The notes below the pieces were generated by a model. It saw only the letters and a program-made list of their open reading frames with translations, did no database searches and was not told the origin of the DNA. From positions 11,055,060 to 11,119,059 of the forward strand of contig OZ038434.1 in the NCBI GenBank assembly GCA_964036275.1: DNA of 64,000 nucleotides, written 5' to 3'. Below are positions 63,601 to 64,000 of this stretch, piece by piece; position 1 is the first letter of the stretch, and every line of letters begins with the position of its first letter. The translations under genes were made by a program, and so were the position numbers. This DNA is from Litoditis marina. Its lineage: Eukaryota; Nematoda; Chromadorea; Rhabditida; Rhabditidae.

Positions 63601-64000
63601 GTTCAGCGGGATTTATTATGTATGTATCTATTCGAATGCAGTAAACAATTCACTACCGCATAAACTATTATCGCCAGATGGCAAGACTGGCAATTATGGT
63701 CTAGGTTTCACTAAATGATGAGCTTGATAGGCAAGTTGAGCTGATTGTTGATCTGGTACACCTGCACATACAAGTTTGGCTTGAAGACTGGCTATGTTTC
63801 TAGAGTTTTTATTTCTAGGTAGAATTGATTTCTTACGCAAGTGAAGCGTGCGATCTGTTTAGCTGACAGCTCCGAACTCCAAAAAGAAACATGCATTGAG
63901 TTAAATTCTTTGTCATTGGAGGAAAAAATTTCAATAACCCATAATCGTAGCTTGGATCGAATCTGTGGTTAAAATACGTACTTAACCTTTAAAAACCCCA
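60655..64000. other. Right-end region with no recognised gene
   Basis: A purine-rich stretch (about 60900-61080) and a direct repeat of about 38 bases (62663-62700 versus 62741-62777, core GTAGAAAAAAGT and GTTTTCCGTAT) are the only structure I can point to. Long minus-strand frames in 60.7-61.1 kb come from the purine-rich composition. Confidence 0.4.

Overview
The window looks like a genomic contig from a rhabditid (clade V-type) nematode. Genes are split into many short exons, introns end in the nematode acceptor TTTTCAG or TTTCAG, and the protein families are typical of nematodes: Cys-loop receptors, ShK-module secreted proteins, astacin-like proteins and an RPamide neuropeptide precursor. 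Everything here was read by eye. Exon chains were accepted when splice-site phases joined without a frame break, and no database search was run.

Layout. (1) 1-0.7 kb, minus: three N-terminal exons of a Cys-loop receptor subunit cut by the left edge, followed by poly-C/poly-G tracts. (2) 1.9-5.4 kb, plus: a nine-exon single-pass membrane protein of unknown function, with a 237-bp MITE in one intron. (3) 6.44-34.3 kb: a tandem segmental duplication of a three-gene cassette, namely a minus-strand secreted protein with ShK-like cysteine modules, a plus-strand astacin-like protein, and a minus-strand anion-type Cys-loop receptor. In copy A the ShK gene is complete and the receptor is a relic lacking both its first exons and its M1-M3 exons. 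In copy B the ShK gene has lost its last exon, while the receptor, extending beyond the duplication to 36.8 kb, is complete at 488 codons. Both astacin genes are readable to a stop but differ strongly. Copy A carries a 4.5-kb TIR element in an intron, where copy B has a 25-bp minisatellite. (4) 36.8-47.0 kb: about 10 kb with no convincing gene, holding palindromic MITEs and a purine-rich tract. (5) 47.0-58.6 kb, minus: a 12-exon gene of the suppressor-APC-domain (SAPCD) family. A five-exon RPamide neuropeptide gene (nlp-2/22/23 type) lies on the opposite strand inside its largest intron. (6) 60.0-60.7 kb, plus: a possible small secreted protein. The right end appears empty.

The most interesting content is the mosaic duplication. 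The two outer parts of the repeat unit are nearly identical even in noncoding DNA, but the astacin coding exons between them are clearly diverged. The duplication junction joins a truncated ShK gene head-to-tail with the 5'-truncated receptor relic. The astacin pair keeps HExxHxxGxxH but has lost the family Glu and the Met-turn, and carries a C-terminal cysteine-containing region that I do not recognise. The genes are not an evident pathway. The shared themes are neural signalling (two Cys-loop receptors, one neuropeptide) and secreted extracellular proteins.
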